64,000 nt of DNA from the NCBI RefSeq assembly GCF_014649335.1, contig NZ_BMSV01000002.1:496001-560000 (forward strand). The letters run 5' to 3'. Under the pieces are notes generated by a model, which had not been told where the DNA came from, did no database searches, and saw nothing but the letters and a program-made list of their open reading frames with translations. Positions 33,468-41,748 of the stretch are shown piece by piece. The stretch's first letter is position 1; each line of letters begins with the position of its first letter. Position numbers and translations under genes: made by a program. Source of the DNA: Streptomyces roseolilacinus. GTDB lineage: Bacteria > Actinomycetota > Actinomycetes > Streptomycetales > Streptomycetaceae.

Positions 33468-35567
33468 ATGGCGTCCGAGGAAGAGCTGTTCGCGTCGGTC
33501 GAGGCCCTGCTGGCGGAGGAGCCGCAGTTGCCGCCGCCGGCGGAGCGGGCCCGGCTTCGCGAGGCGGCCGGGGTCACACAGGCGCGTCTGGCCCAGGCGT
33601 TGAGGTCGACGACGCAGACGGTGAAGAACTGGGAGAACGGCCGTTCCGAACCGAAGCCGCCCCGCCTGGAGGCGTACCAGCGGCTGCTGAAGGGCTGGGC
33701 CGCGAAGTACCCGCTCCCCGGCACCGTCCCGGCCCCCGCCGCCGAACCCGTCCCGGCCGCGCCGCGACCGGCCCCGGCGGAGCCCACCGGGCCGGCCGCG
33801 CCCGAGACGGAGGCGGCCCCACCGGCGACGCCCGCCGCACGGCGCCCTGCGGCCCGGCCCGCCGCGACGGTACGCCGTCCGGTCGGGAAGCGTGTCGTGC
33901 CCAACATCGCCGCCCCGCCGTACCAGCACGGCCCGCTCGCGGTCCTGGACGGCGACGGCTCCGCGTACGGGGTCCAGGGGATCGTGCTGGACTGCCCCGC
34001 GACCACGGTCCCCGAGCTGGTGGAGTGGACGCTGCGCGAGTCGGGACTGGGCGCGGCGCGTCTGCACCGCAACGGCAAGGACTCCGACCCGCTGATCGTG
34101 CTCACCACGGCCGCCGCCGTGAAGCTCGGGCTGCCCGAGCGCCTGGAGGACCGCCGGGACCTGCGCCTGGACGACGACCATCCGGTGGTCCGGCAGATCA
34201 CGGGGGCGCGGTGGAAGCTCACCCGGCGCGGCTTCGGCCCGTGGGCGCGGATCTACCGTCCCACGCAGGCCGGACGGCGGCAGTGCGTGCAGCTCGCCGT
34301 CCTGCCGTGGGACGCGCTCGACTCCCGGTTCTGGCCGGGCGTCTCCGCCATGGAGCCGGCCGACATCGCCCGCGTCCTCGGCGTCTACGCCCAGCGCGTC
34401 ATCACCCCGCGCGGCAGCACGGCCGTCTCCGGCCTGGAGCTGATGACGGCGCTGCGCCCGCCCACCCGCGCCGTGCAGGACCGTGCGACCGGCCAGTGGG
34501 TCCCCGCCCGCAACCCCGGCTCGCTGGGCACGGAGCCGGTCGACCCGGCCCCGCCGGAGGCCACGCCCGAGCACCCCGTGGCGCAGGGCTGGACGGGCGG
34601 GTTCCTGGACGAGGAGGCGTACCAGTGGGTGCGCGACGTCGACCTGCTCACCGGCGAAGAGGTCGCCCTGCCGTTCGCGGTGGGCCTGGACCTGAACACC
34701 GCGTTCCTCGCGGCCTCCTCCCGCCTGACGGTCGGCCTGTCCGGCCCCGAGCACGTCCGGCGCCCGGTGTTCGACAAGAAGGTCCCCGGCTCCTGGCTGG
34801 TGGACCTGTCCCACGTCGAGCTGGACCCGCGCCTGCCGTCGCCGTTCACACCGTCCGGCGAGCGTCCGACGGGCCCGGCCTGGTACCAGACGCACACCGT
34901 CGCCTACGCCCAGGAACTCGGCTGCAACGTCACCCCGATCGAGGCGTACCTGCGGCGGGAGACGGGCGCGTACCTGGACCCGTGGCACGACCGGCTCAGG
35001 GACGCCTACCTGGAGACGATGGCCGATCTGGGCGTCACCAAGGAGATGGGCGACGCCGAGTTCCTCGCGGCGATGGAGCGCCACAAGCAGGCCGACCCCG
35101 GTCTCGCCGCGGTGCTCGCGGCCGTCAAGGCGACCGTCAAGGGCGGTGTGGGCAAGCTCCGCGAACGCCCCCAGGGCCGCCGCTACCGGGACGGTGAGAG
35201 GTGGCCGGCCCTGGAGCGGCCGACCTGGCGCCCGGACATCCGGGCCGCGGTCATCTCCCGGGCCCGGGTCAACATGCACCGCAAGATGCTCAAGACGGCG
35301 GAGACCACCGGCCTGTACCCGCTGGCCGTGCTGTCCGACTGCGTCGTCTACCCCAGCCCCGGCCGCAGCCCGCTGGACTTCCTGCCCTACAGTGCCTCCG
35401 GCAAGCCGATCCCCGGCGCCTTCCGCCTCGGGCCCACCCCGGGACTGGCGAAGCTGGAGGGCGTGCAGGAGATGGCGTGGGCGGTCGACCTGATGGAGCA
35501 GGGCCACAACCCCGCCCGCCACATCAAGGGCGACGGCCACGACGCCAAGTTCGACGAGGGCGAGTAG
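33468..35567 (+). CDS. tap: Telomere-associated protein Tap
   Basis: 699 aa DNA-binding protein that, in Streptomyces, binds telomeric 3' overhangs and recruits the terminal protein so that linear chromosome or plasmid ends can be patched. The N-terminus holds an XRE-type helix-turn-helix (about 25-75; GVTQARLAQALRSTTQTVKN), followed by a Pro/Ala linker (about 85-145) and the long conserved body (for example WTLRESGLGAARLHRNGKDS, NMHRKMLKTAETTGLYPLAV, GHDAKFDEG at the end). ATG 33468 has GGAGG 8 bases upstream. tpg follows on the same strand after 219 bases, the standard order. Length matches the family. Confidence 0.93.
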   Translation: MASEEELFASVEALLAEEPQLPPPAERARLREAAGVTQARLAQALRSTTQTVKNWENGRSEPKPPRLEAYQRLLKGWAAKYPLPGTVPAPAAEPVPAAPRPAPAEPTGPAAPETEAAPPATPAARRPAARPAATVRRPVGKRVVPNIAAPPYQHGPLAVLDGDGSAYGVQGIVLDCPATTVPELVEWTLRESGLGAARLHRNGKDSDPLIVLTTAAAVKLGLPERLEDRRDLRLDDDHPVVRQITGARWKLTRRGFGPWARIYRPTQAGRRQCVQLAVLPWDALDSRFWPGVSAMEPADIARVLGVYAQRVITPRGSTAVSGLELMTALRPPTRAVQDRATGQWVPARNPGSLGTEPVDPAPPEATPEHPVAQGWTGGFLDEEAYQWVRDVDLLTGEEVALPFAVGLDLNTAFLAASSRLTVGLSGPEHVRRPVFDKKVPGSWLVDLSHVELDPRLPSPFTPSGERPTGPAWYQTHTVAYAQELGCNVTPIEAYLRRETGAYLDPWHDRLRDAYLETMADLGVTKEMGDAEFLAAMERHKQADPGLAAVLAAVKATVKGGVGKLRERPQGRRYRDGERWPALERPTWRPDIRAAVISRARVNMHRKMLKTAETTGLYPLAVLSDCVVYPSPGRSPLDFLPYSASGKPIPGAFRLGPTPGLAKLEGVQEMAWAVDLMEQGHNPARHIKGDGHDAKFDEGE

Positions 35568-35786
35568 GGCCGTGGCCGCCCACACCGGCGCCGACCCCGG
35601 CACGTCGCGGCCGGAAGCCGAGGCCGGACGGGAGCGGACCCCGGGGCGCGCGAAGGCCCCGCGGCCCTTCGCGCGCGCCCACCGCACCTCGCCGCGACCG
35701 CGGCCGTACGACCGGGGCGGGACCTGGTGCCGCCCCGCCGTCGCGGACGGCCGGAACCCCACCCCCGAAGGGAGTTGAACGAAGTC

Positions 35787-36344
35787 GTGGGAGACATCGA
35801 GGACGCCATCGAGCGCGCCGACCGGGAGGGCTTCACCCGCGAGCCGCCCAAGACGCTCAAGGGCCGGATCGGCTTCCTGCTCAGGCAGCTCAAGACGGCG
35901 AAGGCCGTCGCGGCGGAGCTCGGCGTCACCGCCGACTCCGTCAACCGCTACCGCCGCGGCGCCCGGAAGCACCCGCCCCAGGACATCGCCGACCGGATCG
36001 ACGCGGCCGTACGGGCCCGCTGGCAGCCGCAGGTCCGCAGGCGCCGCCGCGAGCAGGCCGCCACCACCACCGGCATCACCATCGAGACCAGGGCCCGGTT
36101 CGGCTACACCGCGCCGATCGGCACCACCGACGACGGCCGGGTGCGGCGCCTGACCGTCCACCTGCCCCCGGCCTACGCCCAGCGCCTGTTCGACGCCCGC
36201 GACCAGGGCGCCGGCGACCAGCAGATGCGCCGGATCATCGCCGAGGGCCTCAGGGACGTCTACTTCCAGGACGGCGGAAGCCGCGCCACGGGGCTCTCGG
36301 ACGTCACCTTCACCGACATCGACTACCTGGATCTGGACTTCTGA
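35787..36344 (+). CDS. tpg: Terminal protein Tpg
   Basis: 185 aa. Tpg is the protein covalently attached to the 5' ends of Streptomyces linear replicons and the primer for end patching. The sequence shows the conserved EPPKTLKGRIGFLLRQLKTA, an HTH-like AAELGVTADSVNRYRRGARK, the basic stretch QVRRRRREQAATTTGITIE and the C-terminal TDIDYLDLDF; candidate priming Ser/Thr are present. GTG 35787 is the likely start (VGDIEDAIERADREGF); GGGAG lies 12 bases upstream, rather far. It works with Tap just upstream. Confidence 0.93.
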   Translation: MGDIEDAIERADREGFTREPPKTLKGRIGFLLRQLKTAKAVAAELGVTADSVNRYRRGARKHPPQDIADRIDAAVRARWQPQVRRRRREQAATTTGITIETRARFGYTAPIGTTDDGRVRRLTVHLPPAYAQRLFDARDQGAGDQQMRRIIAEGLRDVYFQDGGSRATGLSDVTFTDIDYLDLDF

Positions 36345-37102
36345 AGGCCGCGCACCCCCACGCCGCGCCCCGGATCGCCGCCGCCGCGGCCGGTCCGGGC
36401 CCCGGCCCCCGCGACGGTGGCCGGGGCGGAAGGCCACCGGCCCCTGATCGCGAGGCCCGCCAGCGGCGCAACACCGTGGAGCGGCGCGTCAACCGCCCCG
36501 AGCGGGGGCGCGGCAACACCACCCGCCGTTGGGAGGGCGCGCCCCCGTACCCGGCCGGACCGCGTGGGGCGGGCGTCTTCCCCGGTCCGCCCGCCGGCCC
36601 GGGCGGGGTGTGTCACCTTTCGGCGCGGTGGACGACGGACCGACCGGCGGCCGACACGGCGCCGGTGACCGCGTGAAGTCCGGCCCGCCGACGGCCACCA
36701 CCGCCCCCCTGCGTACCCGCGGCGGCCCGACGTCCTCCACGCCCCCCGGTCGGGAGACCCCGGTGCCGTACGGGGCGATGGGAGACGCCCCGTACGGCCG
36801 GGCGTGCGCACCGGTTCACCGAGGGCGTCCCGGCGGGGTGCCCGGCCGGTGGCCCTCGTCGGGGCCCGGCACCACACGCGGCGACGGGTCCCGACGCCCC
36901 CTCAGGACAGGAGGGGGAGGACACGCCGCGGAGCCGGCCGACACCGTGTACGAACCGGCCCGCGCGGGCCCGCCCCCACCTGCTCCCAGTCGACCACCGC
37001 CACCGCCGTCGGCCCAGGCAGTCCTTCCGGCAGAAATGGCATCCGCCATACTTCTGCCGGGGGCTCGCATCCGGACGAGCCGGGTGATCGGGGACATCGG
37101 CT
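36345..37102. other. Intergenic region between tpg and the STAND regulator
   Basis: 758 bases with no supported gene on either strand. Contains the inverted repeat at 37027-37060 near its right end; otherwise GC-rich, with only low-complexity frames. Confidence 0.45.
37027..37060. promoter_or_regulatory. Operator-like inverted repeat before the STAND regulator
   Basis: CCGGCAGAA (37027-37035) and TTCTGCCGG (37052-37060) with an inner TGGC/GCCA pair. It covers CATACT (37047-37052), a possible -10 box, and ends 42 bases before the GTG start. Confidence 0.5.
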
Positions 37103-39400
37103 GTGGGTAGTGACACCCCCACCACAGGGGACTTCGGGCAGCGGCTGCGCGAACTGCGCACGCGAGCAGGCCTCAGCCAGGAGGCGCTCTCCCACGCCTC
37201 CGGAGTCAGCGTCCGCGCGCTGGCGGACCTGGAGCGCGGCCGCACCCGCGGACCGCAGCGCCGCACGGTGCGGGCCCTGGCCGAAGGGCTGGGACTGGAC
37301 GCCGCCGCTGCCGCACGCCTGGAGGAGGCCGCCGCCCCGGGCCGCCCGCGCCCCCGTACGGCCACCGCACCGGCCGCCCCCACCACCCTCGCCCTGCCGC
37401 GCGACCTCCAGGACTTCACCGCCCGCGGCCCGGCCCTCGCCCACCTGCTGGACCTCGTGGAACACGCCGACCCCGCCCGTCCGGTGGTCACCGTCGTCGC
37501 GGGCCAGCCCGGCCTGGGCAAGACCACGTTCGCGGTGCACGCCGCCCACCGCCTCGCCCCGCACTTCCCGGACGGGCAGTTCGCCCTCGACCTGCACGGC
37601 ATGGACCCCGAGCCGGTCACCCCGCGCGACGCGCTCGCCCGGCTGCTGCGCGCCCTCGGGGTCGCCGACGCGGCCATCCCGGCGGGCACGGACGACCGCT
37701 CCGGCCTGTGGCGGTCCCTGATCCGCGACCGCCGCGTCCTGCTGCTGCTGGACAACGCGGCCGACGAGTCCCAGGTCCGCCCCCTGCTGCCCGGCACCGG
37801 CCCCGCACTGACCATCGTCACCAGCCGGCACACCCTGGCGGGCCTGGAGTCGGTCCACCGCACCGACCTGACGCTGCTGCGGCGCGAGGAGGCGGTCGAA
37901 CTCCTCACCCGCATCATCGGCCCGGAACGGGTCAGGGCGGAAGCGCAGGCCGCCCGCGACCTCGCCGACCTCTGCGGACACCTCCCGCTGGCCGTCCGGA
38001 TCGCCGGCCAGCGGCTCCTCGGCCGGCCGCACGAACGCCTCGGCAAGCTCGTCACCCGGCTCGCCGAGGACGGCCGTCGGCTGGACGGCCTCCAGGCCGG
38101 CAACCTGCGGGTGCGGGCCGCCTTCGCCCTCTCGTACCGGCAACTGCCCGAGGAGAGCCGGGTCTTCCTGCGCCGCGCCTCACTGGCCGCCGGACCCCAC
38201 TTCAGCCCGGAGACCGGCGCGCTGCTCGCCGGCCTCCCGTACGACGAGGCGGTCGCCTGCGCGGAGGAGCTGACCGACGCCGGACTGCTGCAGAGCGACC
38301 CCGCCACCGAGCGCTACCGGTTCCACGACCTCCTCAAGCTGTACGCCGCTGAGCAACTGGAGGCCGAGGACGGCCCCGAGGCCCGGAACGCCGCACTGGA
38401 CCGGGCCGCGGAGTGGATGCTGCGCCGGGCCACCGCCGCCGCCCTCCGCTTCGACGCCGACCACCACCGGGACGCGCCGCACGGCGACCCCGACCCCGCC
38501 GGCGCGCCCGTCGGCCGGGAGGAGGCGCGGGCCTGGCTGGAGGCCGAACGAGCCCAGTGGCTCGCCGCGCTGCGCCGCGCCCACGACACCGGCCGCCACC
38601 GGCAGGTCGTGGACGCGGCGGAGGCGATGCACTGGTTCTCCGACCTCAACCAGCACTGGGAACTGTGGGTGGAGGTGTTCCGGCGCTCCGCCGACGCGGC
38701 CCGCGCCCTGGGCAGCAGGCGGGAGGAGGCGGTCCACCTCAACTACCTCGCCTGGGCCTACAACCTCTGCGTCCACGACCCCCACGCCGCCCTGACGGCC
38801 GCCGACGCCGCCCTGACGGCGGCCCGCGCGTGCGGGGACCGGCTCCAGGTGGGGTGGGCGCTGGGTTACGGCGCCGGGGCGCTGCACCGGCTGGGCCGGG
38901 CGGAGGAGGCCCACGAGCGCCTCCGCGAGGCGGCCCGCTGCCTGCGCGAGCAGGACTCCCCGCACGCCCGGCTGGGCGAGCTGACGGTCCTCAACACGCT
39001 CGGCGGCTACCTGCGCCAGGCCGGCCGGGCGGCGGAGGCGCTGGACATCCACCGCCGCAGCGCGGAGATCTGCCGCGCCGGGATCCCGGGGCAGCCGGAC
39101 GAACTGGTGGAGCTGTACCACGCGGTCGCCCAGCAGCAGATCGGCAACGACCTGGCGACCCTCGGCCGCTGGAGCGAGGCCGAAGCACAACTCCGGCAGG
39201 CCCTCGGCTTCTTCGAGGCCGCGCAGATGCCGGCCTGGAGCGAACCGGCCCGGCTCGACCTGGGGCAGCTGCTCAGCGCGACGGGGCACCCGGAGGCCCG
39301 GGAGACGCTGCTCGCCGCCCGCGACGCGCTCGCCGCACTGAGGAGCCCGCGCCAGGACGAGGCCGCCGCCGCGTTCGACGGGCTCTCCGCCGGCGCCTGA
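37103..39400 (+). CDS. XRE-type STAND regulator (HTH, NB-ARC, TPR)
   Basis: 765 aa. An N-terminal XRE helix-turn-helix (about 11-65; LSQEALSHASGVSVRALADL) is followed by an NB-ARC ATPase (Walker A GQPGLGKTT at 134-142, Walker B region RRVLLLLDNAAD, then LCGHLPLAVRIAGQRL) and a C-terminal array of TPR-like helices (about 450-760). Proteins of this design (AfsR-like STAND regulators) act as ATP-dependent switches controlling secondary metabolism or other arm-encoded functions in Streptomyces. GTG start with GGGGA upstream. The target is not shown by context, although an operator-like repeat lies in its own promoter. Confidence 0.9.
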   Translation: MGSDTPTTGDFGQRLRELRTRAGLSQEALSHASGVSVRALADLERGRTRGPQRRTVRALAEGLGLDAAAAARLEEAAAPGRPRPRTATAPAAPTTLALPRDLQDFTARGPALAHLLDLVEHADPARPVVTVVAGQPGLGKTTFAVHAAHRLAPHFPDGQFALDLHGMDPEPVTPRDALARLLRALGVADAAIPAGTDDRSGLWRSLIRDRRVLLLLDNAADESQVRPLLPGTGPALTIVTSRHTLAGLESVHRTDLTLLRREEAVELLTRIIGPERVRAEAQAARDLADLCGHLPLAVRIAGQRLLGRPHERLGKLVTRLAEDGRRLDGLQAGNLRVRAAFALSYRQLPEESRVFLRRASLAAGPHFSPETGALLAGLPYDEAVACAEELTDAGLLQSDPATERYRFHDLLKLYAAEQLEAEDGPEARNAALDRAAEWMLRRATAAALRFDADHHRDAPHGDPDPAGAPVGREEARAWLEAERAQWLAALRRAHDTGRHRQVVDAAEAMHWFSDLNQHWELWVEVFRRSADAARALGSRREEAVHLNYLAWAYNLCVHDPHAALTAADAALTAARACGDRLQVGWALGYGAGALHRLGRAEEAHERLREAARCLREQDSPHARLGELTVLNTLGGYLRQAGRAAEALDIHRRSAEICRAGIPGQPDELVELYHAVAQQQIGNDLATLGRWSEAEAQLRQALGFFEAAQMPAWSEPARLDLGQLLSATGHPEARETLLAARDALAALRSPRQDEAAAAFDGLSAGA

Positions 39401-39477
39401 CCCCGCCGGCCCGCCCACGACGGGCCGAGCGCCCGTCCGCCACCTCGTCGCCCCGAATTCCTTCGAGAGAAGGAACG

Positions 39478-39789
39478 TTGGGGCCCGACCGGTCCTGTCG
39501 TCGGTGCGTGGCCCTGGAGTTCCGCGGTTCCGACGGCCTGACCGTCCGGTACTACGCGTGGGGGAGCGGCGACGCGCTGCCCCCGGTGTTCCTCCACCAC
39601 GGGTTCACCGCCGACGCCCACCTGGACTGGGTGGACCCCGGCATCGTCGCGGCGCTCGTGGCGCGGGGCCGCCGGGTCCACGCCCTCGTCGGCGCGGCAC
39701 TGCGCGTACTGCCCGGCGACCACCTGGCGGTCATGCGGCACCCCGACTCCGCCGCCGCGGTGGCGGACTTCCTGACGCCCGCCGGCTGA
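39478..39789 (+). pseudogene. Alpha/beta hydrolase remnant with internal deletion
   Basis: About 93-103 aa. The N-terminal part, VFLHHGFTADAHLDWVDPG then VARGRRV, is the oxyanion region and first strands of a hydrolase; it then jumps straight to VLPGDHLAVMRHPDSAAAV, the C-terminal catalytic-His region. The 150 or so residues between, with the nucleophile elbow and cap, are missing, and the frame is kept. The join is near RRVHALVGAALRV. TTG 39478 (after AAGGAACG) or GTG 39508 could start it; a 7-bp hairpin TTCCTTC/GAAGGAA covers the ribosome binding site. Not catalytically competent as a hydrolase. Confidence 0.75.
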
Positions 39790-39815
39790 GCGGCACCGGA
39801 CCGGCCCGGTCCACG

Positions 39816-40520
39816 TCAGCGGGGCGCCGGGCCGCGCAGCTCCGCCCGCCTGCGCCGCCACGCCAGCGCCGTGCCGAACGCGGCGATCACCGCGGGCACG
39901 GCCGACGCCGCCGTCAGGGTCCCGACCCAGCCCGGGTTCAGCATCGCCGTCTCCCCGCTGCGGTACACGCAGGTCGCCTGGGGCGGGAACAGGCTGTACT
40001 CCAGCGTCCGCGGCGGGTACGTCCCCCATTCCCCTCCGGCCGCACAGGCCGACGAGGGGCCGGTGACCAGGGGCCACGCCGCCAGTCCGTAGACGAGGAG
40101 GAACAGCGAGGCGGTGACGAAGAGGGCCGTCGCCGTACGGCGCAGCTTCTCGACGCGGGTGAGGGAGAGGGCGGCCCCGGCCCCGGCGGGCAGCTCGACG
40201 CACTCGGCCAGCAGCGCCGGCAGGACGGAGAGGACCAGAACCGCCAGGCTGAGCCAGAGCACCGCGCCGAGCAGGCCCGTGCCGCCCGCGGAGACCTCGC
40301 CGTTCTCGTACTCGCAGATGACGGCCGGGGGGAAGGCCTGGTGCCGGGTGTCCAGCAACCTGCCGGGGCCCTGGACCAGGCCGTGGGCGCACCGCTCGTC
40401 GAACTCCAGCGAGGTCAGCCAGGACCAGCCCGAGAAGACGAGGAGGAGGACGAACGACACACCGGCCGCCGCCCACAGGCGACCGGTGCGGAAAGCGCCA
40501 TACGCAAGGGTGTTCGGCAT
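39816..40520 (-). CDS. Internally duplicated four-helix membrane protein
   Basis: 234 aa. Four transmembrane helices (about 15-32, 82-105, 130-150, 200-222) in two matching halves. Each outer loop ends with the same kind of sequence: FPPAVICEYENGE in the first half and FPPQATCVYRSGE in the second, with one more Cys in each loop (ERCAHG and SACAAG), so each may form a disulfide. I do not recognise the family. No Shine-Dalgarno sequence; TAGCCT lies 6 bases before the ATG, as for a leaderless start. Confidence 0.75.
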   Translation of the reverse strand: MPNTLAYGAFRTGRLWAAAGVSFVLLLVFSGWSWLTSLEFDERCAHGLVQGPGRLLDTRHQAFPPAVICEYENGEVSAGGTGLLGAVLWLSLAVLVLSVLPALLAECVELPAGAGAALSLTRVEKLRRTATALFVTASLFLLVYGLAAWPLVTGPSSACAAGGEWGTYPPRTLEYSLFPPQATCVYRSGETAMLNPGWVGTLTAASAVPAVIAAFGTALAWRRRRAELRGPAPR

Positions 40521-41020
40521 TCGTGGAGGCTACCGGAGCGCGGGGTCTCCACCCTCAGTGGCCGAAGCCGCCTTCACCCCCCACGAGGAACCAGGGCCTC
40601 CCGGCCCGCCCGACGGGGAAACCGAGCGCGTTCCCCCGGTTCCTCGGCCGGCGGCCCCGCGGCGCGACCGGATCGACCGCGACGAGGCACCCGTCGGGAA
40701 ACCGACTCCGCGGAGAGGGCCCCGGCCGGCCTGCCGTCCCACGCACCGCGGTACCGCTGTCACCGCGGCCGTCACGGCGGCCGTCACGGCGGCCGGCAAG
40801 GCGGCGGGGGAACAAGGCGGCGTGGCCACCGACCGGCGCGTTCGTACGGGGCGTGGCCGGAGGCGGGCCGGGCCGTGGGGTGGGGGCCGCGGCGGGCGGT
40901 TGCCGTATCGGCACGGGTGTTTCCCGTCCGGGGGCGGCATGGTGCAGCCTCCCCTCATGGGCGCCGCACCGGAGGGCGCCCGACCGAGCAGACGACCGCG
41001 CACAGCACCGGAGGCACGCC
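40521..41020. other. Intergenic region with a 12-bp tandem repeat
   Basis: 500 bases between divergent genes without a supported gene. At 40760-40795 there are three tandem copies of TCACGGCGGCCG, the first with one mismatch. The right end has the CGGAGGCACGCC ribosome binding site of the methyltransferase. Confidence 0.5.
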
Positions 41021-41692
41021 ATGACCGACACGCCCGCGCCCGATCGGCCCACCGAGTTCTGGGAGGCCCGCTACCGCGACAGCGACCGGGTCTGGAGCGG
41101 CCGCCCGAACGAACTGCTCGTCAGGGAGGTGACCGGCCTGGCGCCCGGCACCGCCCTGGACCTGGGGTGCGGGGAGGGCGGCGACGCGGTCTGGCTGGCC
41201 TCGGCGGGCTGGCGGGTCACCGGGGTGGACATCTCGGCCACCGCGCTGGCGCGCGCCGCCCGGCACGCCGCCGAGGCCGGGGTCGGCGAGCGCACCTCCT
41301 GGGAGCGCCATGAACTGGGCCGGTCGTTCCCCGAGGGCTCCTTCGACCTGGTGAGCGCCCAGTACCTGCAGTCCCCGGTGGAGCTCGACCGGCAGGGCAT
41401 CCTGCGCAGCGCCGCCGACGCCGTCGCGGACGGGGGCACCCTGCTGGTCGTCATGCACGCGGGCTGGCCCTCCTGGGTGACGGAGCCGCCCTTCGACGCC
41501 GTGTTCCCCACCCTGGACGGCGTCCTGGACGAACTCTCGCTGCCCGAGGAGGAGTGGACCGTCGAGACCCGGGAGACGGTCCGCAGGCCGGGCGTCTCCC
41601 CCGAAGGCCTCGACGGTTTCCGCGAGGACCACGTATGGCGTCTGCGACGGCACCGGGGCGTGGACCGGAAGCGGATCCCGACGGCGGGATGA
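41021..41692 (+). CDS. Class I SAM-dependent methyltransferase
   Basis: 223 aa, Rossmann-type. The SAM loop is LDLGCGEGGDAVWLA (motif I), then VTGVDISATAL (acidic end of strand 2) and FDLVSAQYLQ (motif IV). The N-terminus EFWEARYRDSDRVWSGRPNE resembles the TehB/thiopurine methyltransferase-like group common in actinobacteria. GGAGG lies before the ATG. It is convergent with the thiopeptide operon and separated by a small hairpin, so membership in that cluster is not indicated. Confidence 0.9.
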   Translation: MTDTPAPDRPTEFWEARYRDSDRVWSGRPNELLVREVTGLAPGTALDLGCGEGGDAVWLASAGWRVTGVDISATALARAARHAAEAGVGERTSWERHELGRSFPEGSFDLVSAQYLQSPVELDRQGILRSAADAVADGGTLLVVMHAGWPSWVTEPPFDAVFPTLDGVLDELSLPEEEWTVETRETVRRPGVSPEGLDGFREDHVWRLRRHRGVDRKRIPTAG

Positions 41693-41709
41693 ACCCGGGG
41701 TGACACACG

Positions 41710-41728
41710 GGGCCCGGCGGGCGGGCCC
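41710..41728. terminator. Small hairpin between methyltransferase and lazF
   Basis: Arms GGGCCCG and CGGGCCC with a 5-base loop in the 56-base gap between the two convergent genes. Confidence 0.45.
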
Positions 41729-41748
41729 GGGACCTCCGGCCCGGGGCG

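Noticed and set aside
33069..36437. 1122-codon minus-strand frame opposite tap and tpg
   Set aside because: Mirror of the two real genes; no recognisable domain.
41021..41692. Methyltransferase as a tailoring enzyme of the thiopeptide cluster
   Set aside because: It is convergent, has its own ribosome binding site, resembles general TehB-like enzymes, and the lactazole set needs none.
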